Shown: positions 35,101 through 44,115 of the stretch, in pieces
How the letters are laid out: the number at the start of each line of letters is the position of its first letter
How positions within the stretch are numbered: position 1 is the stretch's first letter
DNA from: Rhynchopus euleeides
Taxonomy: Eukaryota; Euglenozoa; Diplonemea; Diplonemida; Diplonemidae
DNA: 64,000 nucleotides
NCBI GenBank assembly: GCA_963210315.1
Contig: OY723286.1
Span: forward strand, 1,736,001-1,800,000
Direction of reading: 5' to 3'
Translations under genes and position numbers: made by a program
The notes under the pieces: model-generated
What the model was told of the DNA's origin: nothing
Seen by the model: only the letters and a program-made list of their open reading frames with translations
Databases searched by the model: none

Positions 35101-35375
35101 AAAGGATCGCAAACCATAAAAGTTGAGGTGTTGCCAATGACGTTGCTGACCTTGAGAGGCCCGGGAGAAAAGAACCTGGCAAGGGAAAAAACAGTATAGC
35201 GGGCAGAATTCGTGAACAGGCAAAGATGATGAATTCGGCATATATTAACCAAGAAGGGAAGGGGGTGCCTGGGCGTGGTGGCCTACCCCGACCCCCCCCC
35301 CCTCTCTGCGCTGGGTGCCGTTGACTTTAGTGCGGTGTAGTCTCGGAGAGCGGATCAGTGTGCTCTAATGTCGTC
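32149..35375. other. Spacer between the two 14-3-3 genes
   Basis: No gene supported. Very rich in G and C runs (32700-32800, 33100, 33730-33740, 33825-33840, 34690-34725), with a CT microsatellite (about 33172-33200) and a TG tract (about 33770-33800). Nothing in it resembles a mobile element that would explain the duplication. Confidence 0.6.
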
Positions 35376-36607
35376 ACACACCCCTGCAGGCATCCCTGAA
35401 CTACACACAGCCGCCGGCCAGCCCAGCCGCCCCACTCCGCACCTCCGTCTCTCGACTTCGCCGAACACAAAATGGTGGCCGCATCCCCCAAGTTCCGCCT
35501 TCCCACGGCGCGTGATGACATGATCTTCGCGGCAAAGCTCGCGGAGCAGGCCGAGCGGTACGACGAGATGGTGCTGTGCATGAAGGCTGTTGTGAAGGAC
35601 AGCGCGAAGCTGTCGCAGGACGAGCGCAACCTGCTGTCCGTGGCGTACAAGAACTCCGTGGGGATCCGCCGTGCGTCGTGGCGTGTGCTGAGCTCCATCG
35701 AGCAGCGTGAGGAGCAGAAGCAGACCGGCAACTCCGCGAAGGTATGTGTCTACGATGTGTGATGTGTGGCGTGCGGTGTGGTGGACGTTTCTTCACTTCA
35801 ACCAAAACCTCAACCACCAACACAACCACAGGTGAAGGAGTACCGTGAGATGGTGGAGGCGGAGCTGTCAGAGATCTGCGAGGACATCATCAACCTGCTG
35901 GAGCGGGATGTGCTGGTGCAGGGCGGGTCTGACGACAGGTATGGCGTGCCTGTCCTCCTCCTGTTCTGTTGAACTCGGATCAGCTTAGCTCGTGATGATA
36001 CGAACTCACCACAACACCACCAACACACAACACAGGGTGTTCTTCAAGAAGATGCAGGGTGACTACCACCGTTACCACGTGGAGGCGACGATGGACCCCA
36101 AGCACAAGCAGGCGGCCCTGCAGGCGTACACCGACGCCCTCGACACGGCGAAGTCCAACCTGCCCGTATGTTTTGTTGCCTTTCCTTTTCTGGAGTCTCT
36201 TCTGTCTCTCCTACCAACACATCCTCGACAAGACAAGACCCAACATACAACACACAATACATACACATCACCCCACCCCACAGGTGGCCAACCCCACGCG
36301 CCTGGGTCTGGTGCTGAACCTGTCTGTGTTCTACTACGAGATCCTGAGGAACACTGAGGAGGGCATCCAGCTGGCGAAGAGCAACTTCGACGAGGCTGTG
36401 CAGGAGCTCGAGAACCTGCCCGAGGCGGAGTACAAGGAGGCGACGCTCATCATGCAGCTGATCCGCGACAACCTGACGCTGTGGTCTGAGGACGAGAACA
36501 GCAACAAGGACGGCACCCAGGTATGTTCCTCCCAGTGTCAGCCACAACAAACAGCGACCAGTGCCCAGCGCGCAGCATACTGTGTGTGTGGACGCAACCT
36601 CAATCCC
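35376..36607 (+). repeat. Segmental duplication block, copy 2 (14-3-3)
   Basis: Partner of 30749-31980, same orientation, offset 4629 bp in the coding part. Introns are conserved as well as exons, so the duplication or a later gene conversion is recent. Confidence 0.88.
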
Positions 36608-36744
36608 CTTTTGGACATTTTTTGTTAGAGATTCCTCTTCGATCCACTTCACCCACCTTCGTTGGGTCCTGGGGGTGTTGTCCCGGCAGGACTGTTATCC
36701 CACATCTCTCCACCTCCTCACAGGTCATGGACGTCGACAACTAA
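35472..36744 (+). CDS. 14-3-3 protein, copy 2
   Basis: Five exons: 35472-35741, 35832-35938, 36036-36165, 36284-36520, 36724-36744; 254 residues. Every residue of exons 1-4 is the same as in copy 1; the few base changes there are silent. The last exon codes VMDVDN instead of VEDVDN, the only protein difference. Intron 4 is 203 bp against 236 bp and unrelated after its first 85 bp. The copies thus share one body with separately evolved 3' ends and probably separate 3' regulatory regions. The upstream match stops about 90 bp before the ATG, so the promoters may also differ. Ligand residues are intact. Function as for copy 1: a dimeric phosphopeptide adaptor, probably cytoplasmic. Confidence 0.96.
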
Positions 36745-39700
36745 GCTTGAGACCCTCTGCTTGCTCGCGCGTGTGCACAGGACTTCACAGACACGAGGCC
36801 GCCCGGTGGTGCCATGCACTGCACGGCCCCCCCTTACTGTGCCCCCTCTTGCAACACGAGTCGTCCCCCAACTCTTCTAGCTCGCTTCATTTTTTTTGGC
36901 CGCAGATAGTCTCTGCCTGTGCACCTCCATGGCACGGACCCCCTCCCTGTGTTTGCGCACAGGGCCCGACCTGCCAAAAACCCCCCCCCCCTTCACCGTT
37001 TGAAAAAACTAATAGAAAACGACCCCCCCCCCACCACCCCCCAATGCTGGAGGTGCTAATCTGCTAAGTCCAGGGAGGCTCGATATTTATTCTATATCCC
37101 TTCCCGACCCCCCCCCCCCCTCCCCGTCCTGGGTGAGCCGCCGTACACAGCACTGCCTCAAGGGGGGTCGCTCTGCGGCAGTGGTGTGTGCGTGCGGTAG
37201 ATGCTCAAAAGAAGGTGAAGAGATGCAGAGAGAGAGAGGGTTGGAGTCCTACACCCTATGTCGCACCCTTCCACGCAGTTTCCGAGCCGGAAAGGAAGCC
37301 GATTTATAATGTTTTGGTTTCGACACCCCAATAAAAACCGACACAGCAGGGACGGATGATGACCAGCCAACCGTGTTTCCTTTTCGTCTTTCGAAAGCAA
37401 CGCTTGCTTGAGAACGGTGTTAGTATTGCTCCGGTCTGGCCTCGGGCGCTTTCTCGTGCTGTTTTGGCTGGAGGGGGGTGGGTGGGGAAATACGACTTTT
37501 CTTTGCAGTGCCAACCAAATTCTGCGTCTCTTGGATCGTGACCAATCTATAGTAGGGGTGTAATGGTACTCCTTTGCCCAACCGACCCCGGTATGCAAAG
37601 GGTGTTGTCCCGTCCCTCGGTGTGGCTTACTTTCGTCTGCTTCATTCTCTGAAGTCGGCTAGTTCCTTTAGAGCTGCGGATCGGATTTCGTCGCGCCGAT
37701 AGATCGTGAATCTTCTTGAAAAGCTTTGGTCATCTCAAGAGGCCCGTGCAATTCTTTTTTTTCCCTATTTTTTTCCCTGGGGGGGGGAAAGAACAAAAAA
37801 ACCACAAAAAACTGAAAAAAACCAAAAAAAGGCCTCCTTTTCAGGCCACTTTAGAGACTTTCCCCACCCCCCCTCCCCAACTTCCCGTGTTTTCAACCCT
37901 TCCCCCTCCCCCCTTTCTTCCCGACTTGCACCCACCTCCAGTCTGCCTCCCACCTACAGCTGGATTATCTCTTGCGGACGCGAAGCCCCTCCCCCCCTCG
38001 GTCGTCGTCTCGCAGTTTCTTTGGATTTAGCCTCTACAGCAGCACAAGCCCTGTTGGCAGGCAGACTGTCTTTGCCTATGCCTGATGGCCTTGTGGCATC
38101 ACTCGGTGGCATGGTTTACAAACTGGATCCTGACGTAAAAAAATGTATGGAGTTGGTTGGCCGAATGGGAAGGGGAACCCTGTGGCAGGGGTGTTTCGAG
38201 AGAAGAGAAGGGCTGGCTCATGTGGCCAGTGCTTTGCAGTGGAAGTGGAAAGGCCTGTCGATTCGGGCAGCCCTTGCACTGCATTCTCTCTGGGGGATGG
38301 TATTGTGTACGTCACTGCCCTGGTCGTCCTGTTCGTCAGGGTTTTGGTCGTCGATTTCCAACAAGAAGATACTGTCCATCCCATGCCACACCTGCATTTC
38401 CCTCGGTGGAAGATATGCGATGCATATCCACCATGCACACAATTCGGTGAACGTGAGTGTATCAAAAAAAGCCGACAAAACACACACACACACACAAACA
38501 TGCAACTCACACTACTCTCACACTCACACACCCAAATCGTCCCTTGTCCCACCCCACCCCTCACTTCCCATGCATACACAAAACTTTCTTTGACCCCCCC
38601 CCCCATCTTCGCCACCGCTTCCCCACCCCCTCTCGGTTATTGTTTTTTGCAGTCGCTCCTGCCCCAAATATCTCGCCCCCCCCCCCTCTGTACTGGCCCT
38701 CCCCCCCACCCCTGAACCCAGGGTTCAACCTTTTTTTTGCATTCGTTCAGCCCCACACACAAACACACACACACACATCTCTTCCCCCCTCTCACCCACG
38801 ATTCCCTGTTTTTCATTCTTCCTGTGGAGCCTTCGGCCCCTCCCGCCTCTGTACCCTCCGTCCATTCCCCTTTTTTTGCTGTGCTGAGTGAGCGGTCTTC
38901 CTGCCACGCGGGGTTGATGCAGTTGGTACCTTTCTGTTCTTAAGGCATTGGGCTGATCCGTGATCCCATGATGTTTCTGAGTGACGGCTCTGTCATGACG
39001 TGGAGGTTGTGAGCGCATGTGGAATATCCAAACAACGTTGTCTACTGAGGCGATAGCGATAGAGTAGTGTGGCGGTGCATCTCCCCGATGCGGTGAAGGA
39101 TGTGTGGGGGGGCGCGCTGGGGGTGGAGGCATGCGGGGCTGGGTGCGATTCGTCGCCTCAGCCTCATCCCTTCTGCCTTGTGCCTCCCCCTATTGCCTTC
39201 GCGTCAAAGAAATGCAAACGCTGCCACTATCTCCTGGTCTCTTTTCTCACTGGCCCGAATTGTTTTATTTTTTTTGCACAACCACATGTCTCCACAACAC
39301 GCGCTTCAACCCCCGCGTCACAACACTAATTTGCCTGACAGATCCATGGTGTGCGTTGAGCGCCCAGCCTTTCTGAGCGGAAGGGGAACTGCAGAACCTC
39401 GCTTGGATGACCACTCCGGAACACAGCAATGCATCCTGCTTGCGGGATGAGGGAACCGGATGGGTGGACATGACGAGGAGGCGTGGGTAGGCGATGGGGG
39501 GGAAGGTGAGACGGGAAGGGGAAAGGTGGGGGGGGGGAAGGTAGGCAAAACAGGGTTCATGCAAAGAAAGGGGGGGTGAGTGGGGGGGGTGGTGTGATGG
39601 GAGGGGGGGGGATGTTCGCTTCAAGGTGCAGAGAAAAGTGATTACTTTCTGGGGGGGGGAGTCAAATTTATGACATGCTATATACACGCACGCAGGTAGG

Positions 39701-40390
39701 TGGGGGTTTGCAAAAAATCGTTCAAAGGGAATATGTGCGGGACCTGTCACGTCATGCCTTATCCAGTCAGGCTGACCTCAGGCTTCCTGTTACTTTTCTG
39801 CGAGTTATTGAGGACCTCCACTTAGCAGTGCACAAAAAAGGTGCCATTGAGACAGGTCGAGCCTGGCTTGATGTGCCATATGATGCCCACCAAAATTTGG
39901 CCAGGCGAACTCGGAACCGCGACGCCTCTTATCCAGGGGCTGGAACCGCTCTGCAGTCGAGTGAGTGTTGCCGAGGCACGGCCAAAACAAAATCGTTCAA
40001 ATCGTTCAAAAGCAAAGGTGGAACCGCTTCACAACACACAGGAGACAAAACTGCCGTTTCTGACAGGGCAGTCAAAGGACCCCCAGTGCATCGGAGACCC
40101 CGGAATAGCCATGGTTGGGAAGAAGGGTGGGTGGAGAGTATGCTTGCTGCTAAAAAAAGTTTTGAGTGTCGAGTGCATTGTTGTTCCCCTGCCCCGGCCT
40201 CGCCCCCTCCCCCACAACAGCACCCAAGTTGCCCCTTTTTCTGACCCCAGCGTTTCCTCTCTAGAGAGATCGGTTGCATCCCCCTCTCCACCATCACCAC
40301 CACCACCACCACCACATCCAAGTTACCCATGTCCTCTGCCATGTCCTCGGTGATCGGTGCTTAGCAGCTTGACCATTACCCCCCCCCCAG
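36745..40390. other. Spacer, no gene supported
   Basis: Contains C-runs (37105-37120, 38598-38610), A/T-rich tracts (37748-37830), a CA microsatellite (38478-38500, 38755-38780) and a CAC repeat (about 40288-40316). The motif ATCGTTCAAATCGTTCAAA lies at 39991-40010. Open stretches at 37706-38593 and 39675-40244 have no recognisable motif. Confidence 0.5.
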
Positions 40391-40458
40391 GAACGGACTA
40401 ACATTGCAAGAAGGTGCTGGGAGATTTACTTTTCCATCCACTATCGACGATCAAACCC
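40391..40458 (+). repeat. 65-bp dispersed repeat, copy 6
   Basis: GGAACGGACTAACATTGC, then AAGAAGGTGCTGGGAG, TTTACTTTTCCATCCAC and CGACGATCAAACCCC. It stands at the left edge of the palindrome island. Its second half is closer to copy 2 than to the others. Confidence 0.8.
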
Positions 40459-40607
40459 CCCCAGGAACCGTGATCTCGACGTATAGTATGGTGACTTCAC
40501 TCTGTGTCAGCCTGTGTCGGCATCTCCCTTATTTCGAGAGGGGGGGTCGCGATTGTCTGCACACGCTTTCGAGCGGATGTTCCCTGCAAAAAAAAATAGG
40601 CATTTAT

Positions 40608-40748
40608 TCAAGGGAAATAAAGTGACTTTATTTCACGGCTGGGGGTGTTTTGCACGAGTGGGTGTATTTCCCGAGCGAAGCGAGGGAAATACGGCCTCGA
40701 GTGCAAAACACCCCCAGTGAGTGAAATTACGTCCTTTATTTGCCTTGG
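40608..40748. mobile_element. 140-bp hairpin element
   Basis: Inverted repeat with arms of about 65 bp: TCAAGGGAAATAAAG at the left, CTTTATTTGCCTTGG at the right, meeting at CCCGAGCGAAGCGAGGG. The inner CTGGGGGTGTTTTGCAC arms are exact. No coding capacity. Foldback or MITE-like. Confidence 0.7.
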
Positions 40749-40765
40749 ATACATGATTTTTATTA

Positions 40766-41117
40766 GTACCTGGGACCCCCCGTGTATAAGTCCCCCCCCC
40801 TTACCCCCGTGTTTAAGTCCCCCCCTGGGGGTCTGGCAGGGGGGGACTTAAACACGGGGGTGGGCTGGTCTGGAGGGTCATCAGGTGGCCCCTAGGCCCT
40901 CCAGGTGCTGTCTGAGTCGAAAAGTGGGGTGCCAAAAGTCCATCCGGACCGGAATTACCCCCCTACGACAGCAGAGGAAGAGGTCTTCTTGGTCTCCACT
41001 GTGCCACCCCCGTGTTTAAGCCCCCCCTGTGTTTAGGTCCGCCCCCCCCGTGTTTAAGTCCCCCCCGGCCGAAAATCGCCTCCAGGGGGGGACTTAAACA
41101 CGGGGGGTCCCAGGTAC
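40766..41117. mobile_element. 352-bp element with GTGTTTAAGTCCCCC inverted repeats
   Basis: Ends GTACCTGGGACCCCCC at the left and GGGGGGTCCCAGGTAC at the right. The word CCCCGTGTTTAAGTCCCCCC or close variants occurs six times or so in both orientations, near the ends and inside. Both boundaries can be read as a TA duplication around a CCTGGGACC terminus. No reading frame. This looks like a non-autonomous TIR element. Confidence 0.75.
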
Positions 41118-41458
41118 GGATGATTTCACTTTCTTACGGTGTGAGTGCAGGTGGTGCTGCGCGATGTCCCCCGTCTCGATGGTAATCGTGATTGGCTGAG
41201 TAAACAGCTGCGGCTGCGTTGAGGGTGGTGGGTTATCGAAGAGCTTGTGGATCTGCGTCCGCGCCGCCACTCCCTCCCTCCTCGTCAATGTATCGGCCGT
41301 CGAGGTCTTGTGGCTCTGGCTGCTTCTCGCATACACATCGACCATGCTTGGCTGCTTCCACCCGAGGTGCTTTTGAATTTGCGACGTGGAGACGTCAAAG
41401 AGGGTCTGTGTGTGGGCAAAATATAAAGAACCCCCCCAGGGAAATAAAGTGATTCCCT

Positions 41459-41851
41459 ACAGGGGGGGGCGAATAGAATTACTAAGTAATACTACCGTAA
41501 ACGGGTCGTGTTAAAAACGATAAAAACCCTAAACGAATAATTAAGAAACGATAAAATTAAGAAACGGCCTGATTTAAGAAACTTTTATCGTTTCTTAATT
41601 TTGTCGTTTATGATTTGCACGGTTTTGTTTCACGCACTTGGGCAACCCACAACCCCACAAACCCGCAAACCCAGTTCACCCTGCAGGATTTAGGGGCGGG
41701 TACAGCAATGCCTGCTCAAAGCAAGCCGGTGCAGACCTCGTTAGGCCGCTGGCTCCGGAAGGAAACAGTAACAGCAATCGGTGTTTGCGCGGACGCAGAT
41801 CATAAACGAATAATTACAGGGGGGGGGCGAATAGAATTACTAAGTAATACT
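41459..41851 (+). repeat. Segment bounded by 36-bp direct repeats
   Basis: The sequence ACAGGGGGGGGCGAATAGAA followed by TTACTAAGTAATACTA occurs at 41459 and again at 41816. In between, AT-rich words (AAACGAATAATTA, TTAAGAAACGATAAAA) are themselves repeated in both orientations. A short open stretch from 41650 (LQDLGAGTAMPAQSK and onward) is not recognised. The right repeat runs into the 243-bp hairpin. Confidence 0.6.
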
Positions 41852-42086
41852 ATTCAAAATGGCATGTTTGAAAAATTCCCAAATTTTGGGTTGGGCGCAT
41901 TCCCCAGTACGTGGTATTCCACTCCACCAAAATCGAAAAAAAAGTTGATCGTGAACTGGCCTGAACCAGCGCAGTTCACGATCAACTTTTTTTTCGATTT
42001 CGGTGGAGTGGAATACCACTTACTGGGGAATGCGCCCAACCCAAAATTTGGGAATTTTTCAAACATGCCATTTTGAATAGTATTAC
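41844..42086. mobile_element. 243-bp near-perfect hairpin
   Basis: Two arms of about 115 bp (41844-41958 and 41972-42086) with very few mismatches around a 13-base loop. Ends GTAATACTATTCAAAATGG and its complement. The arms have no coding function. Such a long, nearly perfect foldback is normally unstable unless recently made. Confidence 0.85.
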
Positions 42087-42221
42087 ACGGTGGACTCCAG
42101 CGGCCCTAGCGGGAGTCTGGGAGCGGGAGTCTGAGCGGGTGTCAAAGACTCCCGCTAGCGGGAGTCTGACTCCCCCTAGCGGGAGTCTTTTCACCTATTT
42201 TCATCCATTTTTCCCATGATA
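42086..42221 (+). mobile_element. GCTAGC palindrome element, copy 1
   Basis: Begins CACGGTGGACTCCAGCGG, contains several ACTCCCGCTAGCGGGAGT palindromes, and ends TTTTCACCTATTTTCATCC then TTTTTCCCATGATA. It starts where the 243-bp hairpin stops. Copies follow at 42649 and 43440 in the same orientation. Confidence 0.75.
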
Positions 42222-42648
42222 TAGTTACAGTCTACTGGCGTGGGGGGTAAAATCATGGTGGAAGAGGGATGGGGAGGGGCTTGTTTTGCTTCTGTCAGTT
42301 TCCCCGGACTCTGGACTACCTACCTATCCTCCTGGTAGCGGCTACACCTGCGGAGGTGAGCGGTTAGAATTTGAGGTGTCAAAGTGCGGCCATCGCCTGT
42401 CGTAGTTGTGTTACACCTTGGGCAAGACAAGCCATCCTGCAGGCCTCATCTTCTTCGTCAGAACTGTCATCCCCCTCCTGCTGTGCGCGTTGGTCAAGCG
42501 TGCTCAAAGTCGCCTCGGATGACACGAATGGTGTGAAAGTCGCCCCCAGCGGGATTGGCATTTTGCACAAGCAGAGCGATAATTTGCGGTGTCCTTCAGG
42601 GAACCGGAACAGGAAGTAGGGCGCGCTGATGGGTTCAACGAAGTCCTG
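42222..42648. other. Segment between palindrome elements with a reverse-strand coding-like fragment
   Basis: On the reverse strand an open stretch of about 90 codons (from near 42640 to a stop at about 42376) reads as a protein C terminus with FLFRFPEGHRKLSL and an acidic DDSSDEEDEA patch. The family is not recognised. Upstream it is cut by palindrome element copy 2. Confidence 0.3.
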
Positions 42649-42828
42649 CACGGTGGACTCCAGCGGGGGTAGGGTAACCCTTTTCGGGAGTCTCAACTAG
42701 GGGGAGTCCAACTCCCGCTAGCGGGAGTATAGACTCCCGCTAGCGGGAGTCTATACTCCCGCTAGGGGGAGTCTGACTCCCCCTAGCGGGAGTCTTTTCA
42801 CCTATTTTCACTCATTTTTCCCATGATA
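42649..42828 (+). mobile_element. GCTAGC palindrome element, copy 2
   Basis: The fullest copy, about 180 bp: CACGGTGGACTCCAGCGG, a TTTCGGGAGTCTCAACTAG part, a tandem run of ACTCCCGCTAGCGGGAGT palindromes, and the end TCATTTTTCCCATGATA. Confidence 0.8.
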
Positions 42829-42921
42829 CCTATGCAATGTGGCACTCGTCACTGAAGTACAGCCACACCAAACGAAACGGACGTTTCCACCCATCCCAGC
42901 TCGCAGACCTGATTCACAAAA

Positions 42922-43290
42922 ATGGGGAAGACGACAACGAAGCCGGCGGCAAAGTCGATTAAGAAGAAGAAGAGCGCAGAGAGTCCCGAGGCTGCGGAGG
43001 CGACGAACATTGTGCATGATTTTTGCACGGCCTTCCCTGTTAAAAAAGGGGGCAGTGTGCTGACACTGGGATCCATTAGAAGGCTCCTAGCAACGGTGTT
43101 GAGCAAGGAGCTCCACCAGCACAGCACCCAGGTGGCCAACGCAATCATCGCCATGTCTTCCCTGACATGGATAAGTTCGCTGTCAGGGAAGTCGCAACGA
43201 TGCGGAAGGAGGGCGCTCTCCGTCATATACAAGGTGGAGGCGAAGTATGGCAAGGTGCAGGATACAAACATGTCGTCGGGGGCAGCCTGA
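42922..43290 (+). CDS. Small basic-tailed ORF between palindrome elements
   Basis: ATG-initiated frame of 122 codons (MGKTTTKPAAKSIKKKKSAE). A Lys-rich tail is followed by a helical stretch (LGSIRRLLATVLSKELHQHS, then TQVANAIIAMSS). After that the frame loses protein-like character, while a neighbouring frame (from 43167, MDKFAVREVATMRKEGALRH) looks better, so the coding region, if real, is broken or interrupted by something I cannot place; no GTATG intron lies there. No family is assigned. Confidence 0.25.
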   Translation: MGKTTTKPAAKSIKKKKSAESPEAAEATNIVHDFCTAFPVKKGGSVLTLGSIRRLLATVLSKELHQHSTQVANAIIAMSSLTWISSLSGKSQRCGRRALSVIYKVEAKYGKVQDTNMSSGAA

Positions 43291-43439
43291 AGCCGCGAAT
43301 GATCGCGACACGGGCGAACGGCTTGGCACCGTGGGTCTGGATAGATGCTGGAGTTCGGCCGGGTGAAACCGGAAGTCGCAGCAAAATTTGCCCCCCCAGA
43401 TTTCTTCCTCAAACCCACCCGTGGGCTGATCCGGCCTTG

Positions 43440-43539
43440 CACGGTGGACTCCAGCGGGGGTAGGGTACCACTACCGGGTTTAACCCTTTTCGGGAGTCTC
43501 AACTAGGGGGAGTCCAACTCCCGCTAGCGGGAGTATAGA
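43440..43539 (+). mobile_element. GCTAGC palindrome element, copy 3 (short)
   Basis: Matches the first part of copy 2 (CACGGTGGACTCCAGCGG to GGGAGTATAGA) with a 16-bp insertion, and lacks the ACCTATTTTCA end. It separates the 42922 ORF from the 43556 ORF. Confidence 0.75.
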
Positions 43540-43555
43540 TCAGCAGTGGGCAACA

Positions 43556-44002
43556 ATGAGGCGATGCGGGGGGCGAGGGCACCGATGCTCACTGTGCGAC
43601 ATCCCAGAAGAACGCTGGTATCAACAGGTGCATCGATACCCGCACCTGACTCTCTCTGAGATGAAAGAGGCTGGCTACCCCTCCCTCTTGGCAGGTGTGC
43701 TTCCCAATGCCCGCTACGTCACCCCAGCACTCCATGACTGCAAGGGGCTCGCCATGCGGCTGATCAGGGTACTGGATGACAGGGGTGGAGCTTGGGGGTT
43801 TTTGTGCGTCTCTGTCCACATCTGTGACAAGGTTCTCCAGATCACCCAACAACCCCCTTCGCACAGGATCCAACCCGAAGAGTTGTTCGGATTGTGGCGG
43901 GTGGTGGGGCAGGAGAGGCGCAGCGGGGAGGGCGTGCTGACCGGCTCTTCTCTGGTGGGACTATACTCCGCAAAACAGAGTAGCGCGTGGGGTTGCGGGT
44001 GA
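43556..44002 (+). CDS. Unassigned ORF with a CxxC motif, perhaps mobile-element derived
   Basis: 148 codons from ATG to TGA. The first 75 residues look like a real protein: a CSLCDIPEERW zinc-knuckle-like start and the patch YVTPALHDCKGLAMRLIRVL. P-LHD-KG patches occur in some DNA-transposon-type proteins, but this is too short for assignment. The second half looks less coding and may read into the 5' flank of the kinesin. Its place beside the palindrome island suggests a remnant of an element. Confidence 0.25.
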   Translation: MRRCGGRGHRCSLCDIPEERWYQQVHRYPHLTLSEMKEAGYPSLLAGVLPNARYVTPALHDCKGLAMRLIRVLDDRGGAWGFLCVSVHICDKVLQITQQPPSHRIQPEELFGLWRVVGQERRSGEGVLTGSSLVGLYSAKQSSAWGCG

Positions 44003-44115
44003 GGGGGTGCGGGGGAGCCCGGTGGTGTGCCACCAGACCTGCGACTAGCTGCTGCATCGATATATACCAACGCTCCCCCCACACCTCCACACGCCACCGC
44101 CCAACCAACCTCACT

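Noticed and set aside
37706-38593. Forward open frame of 295 codons
   Set aside because: Much of it is A-run, C-run and CA repeat; the rest has no recognisable motif and competing frames on the other strand.
42922-43240. Histone-like protein
   Set aside because: The Lys-rich tail and a short helix are suggestive, but the histone fold is too short and spread over two frames.
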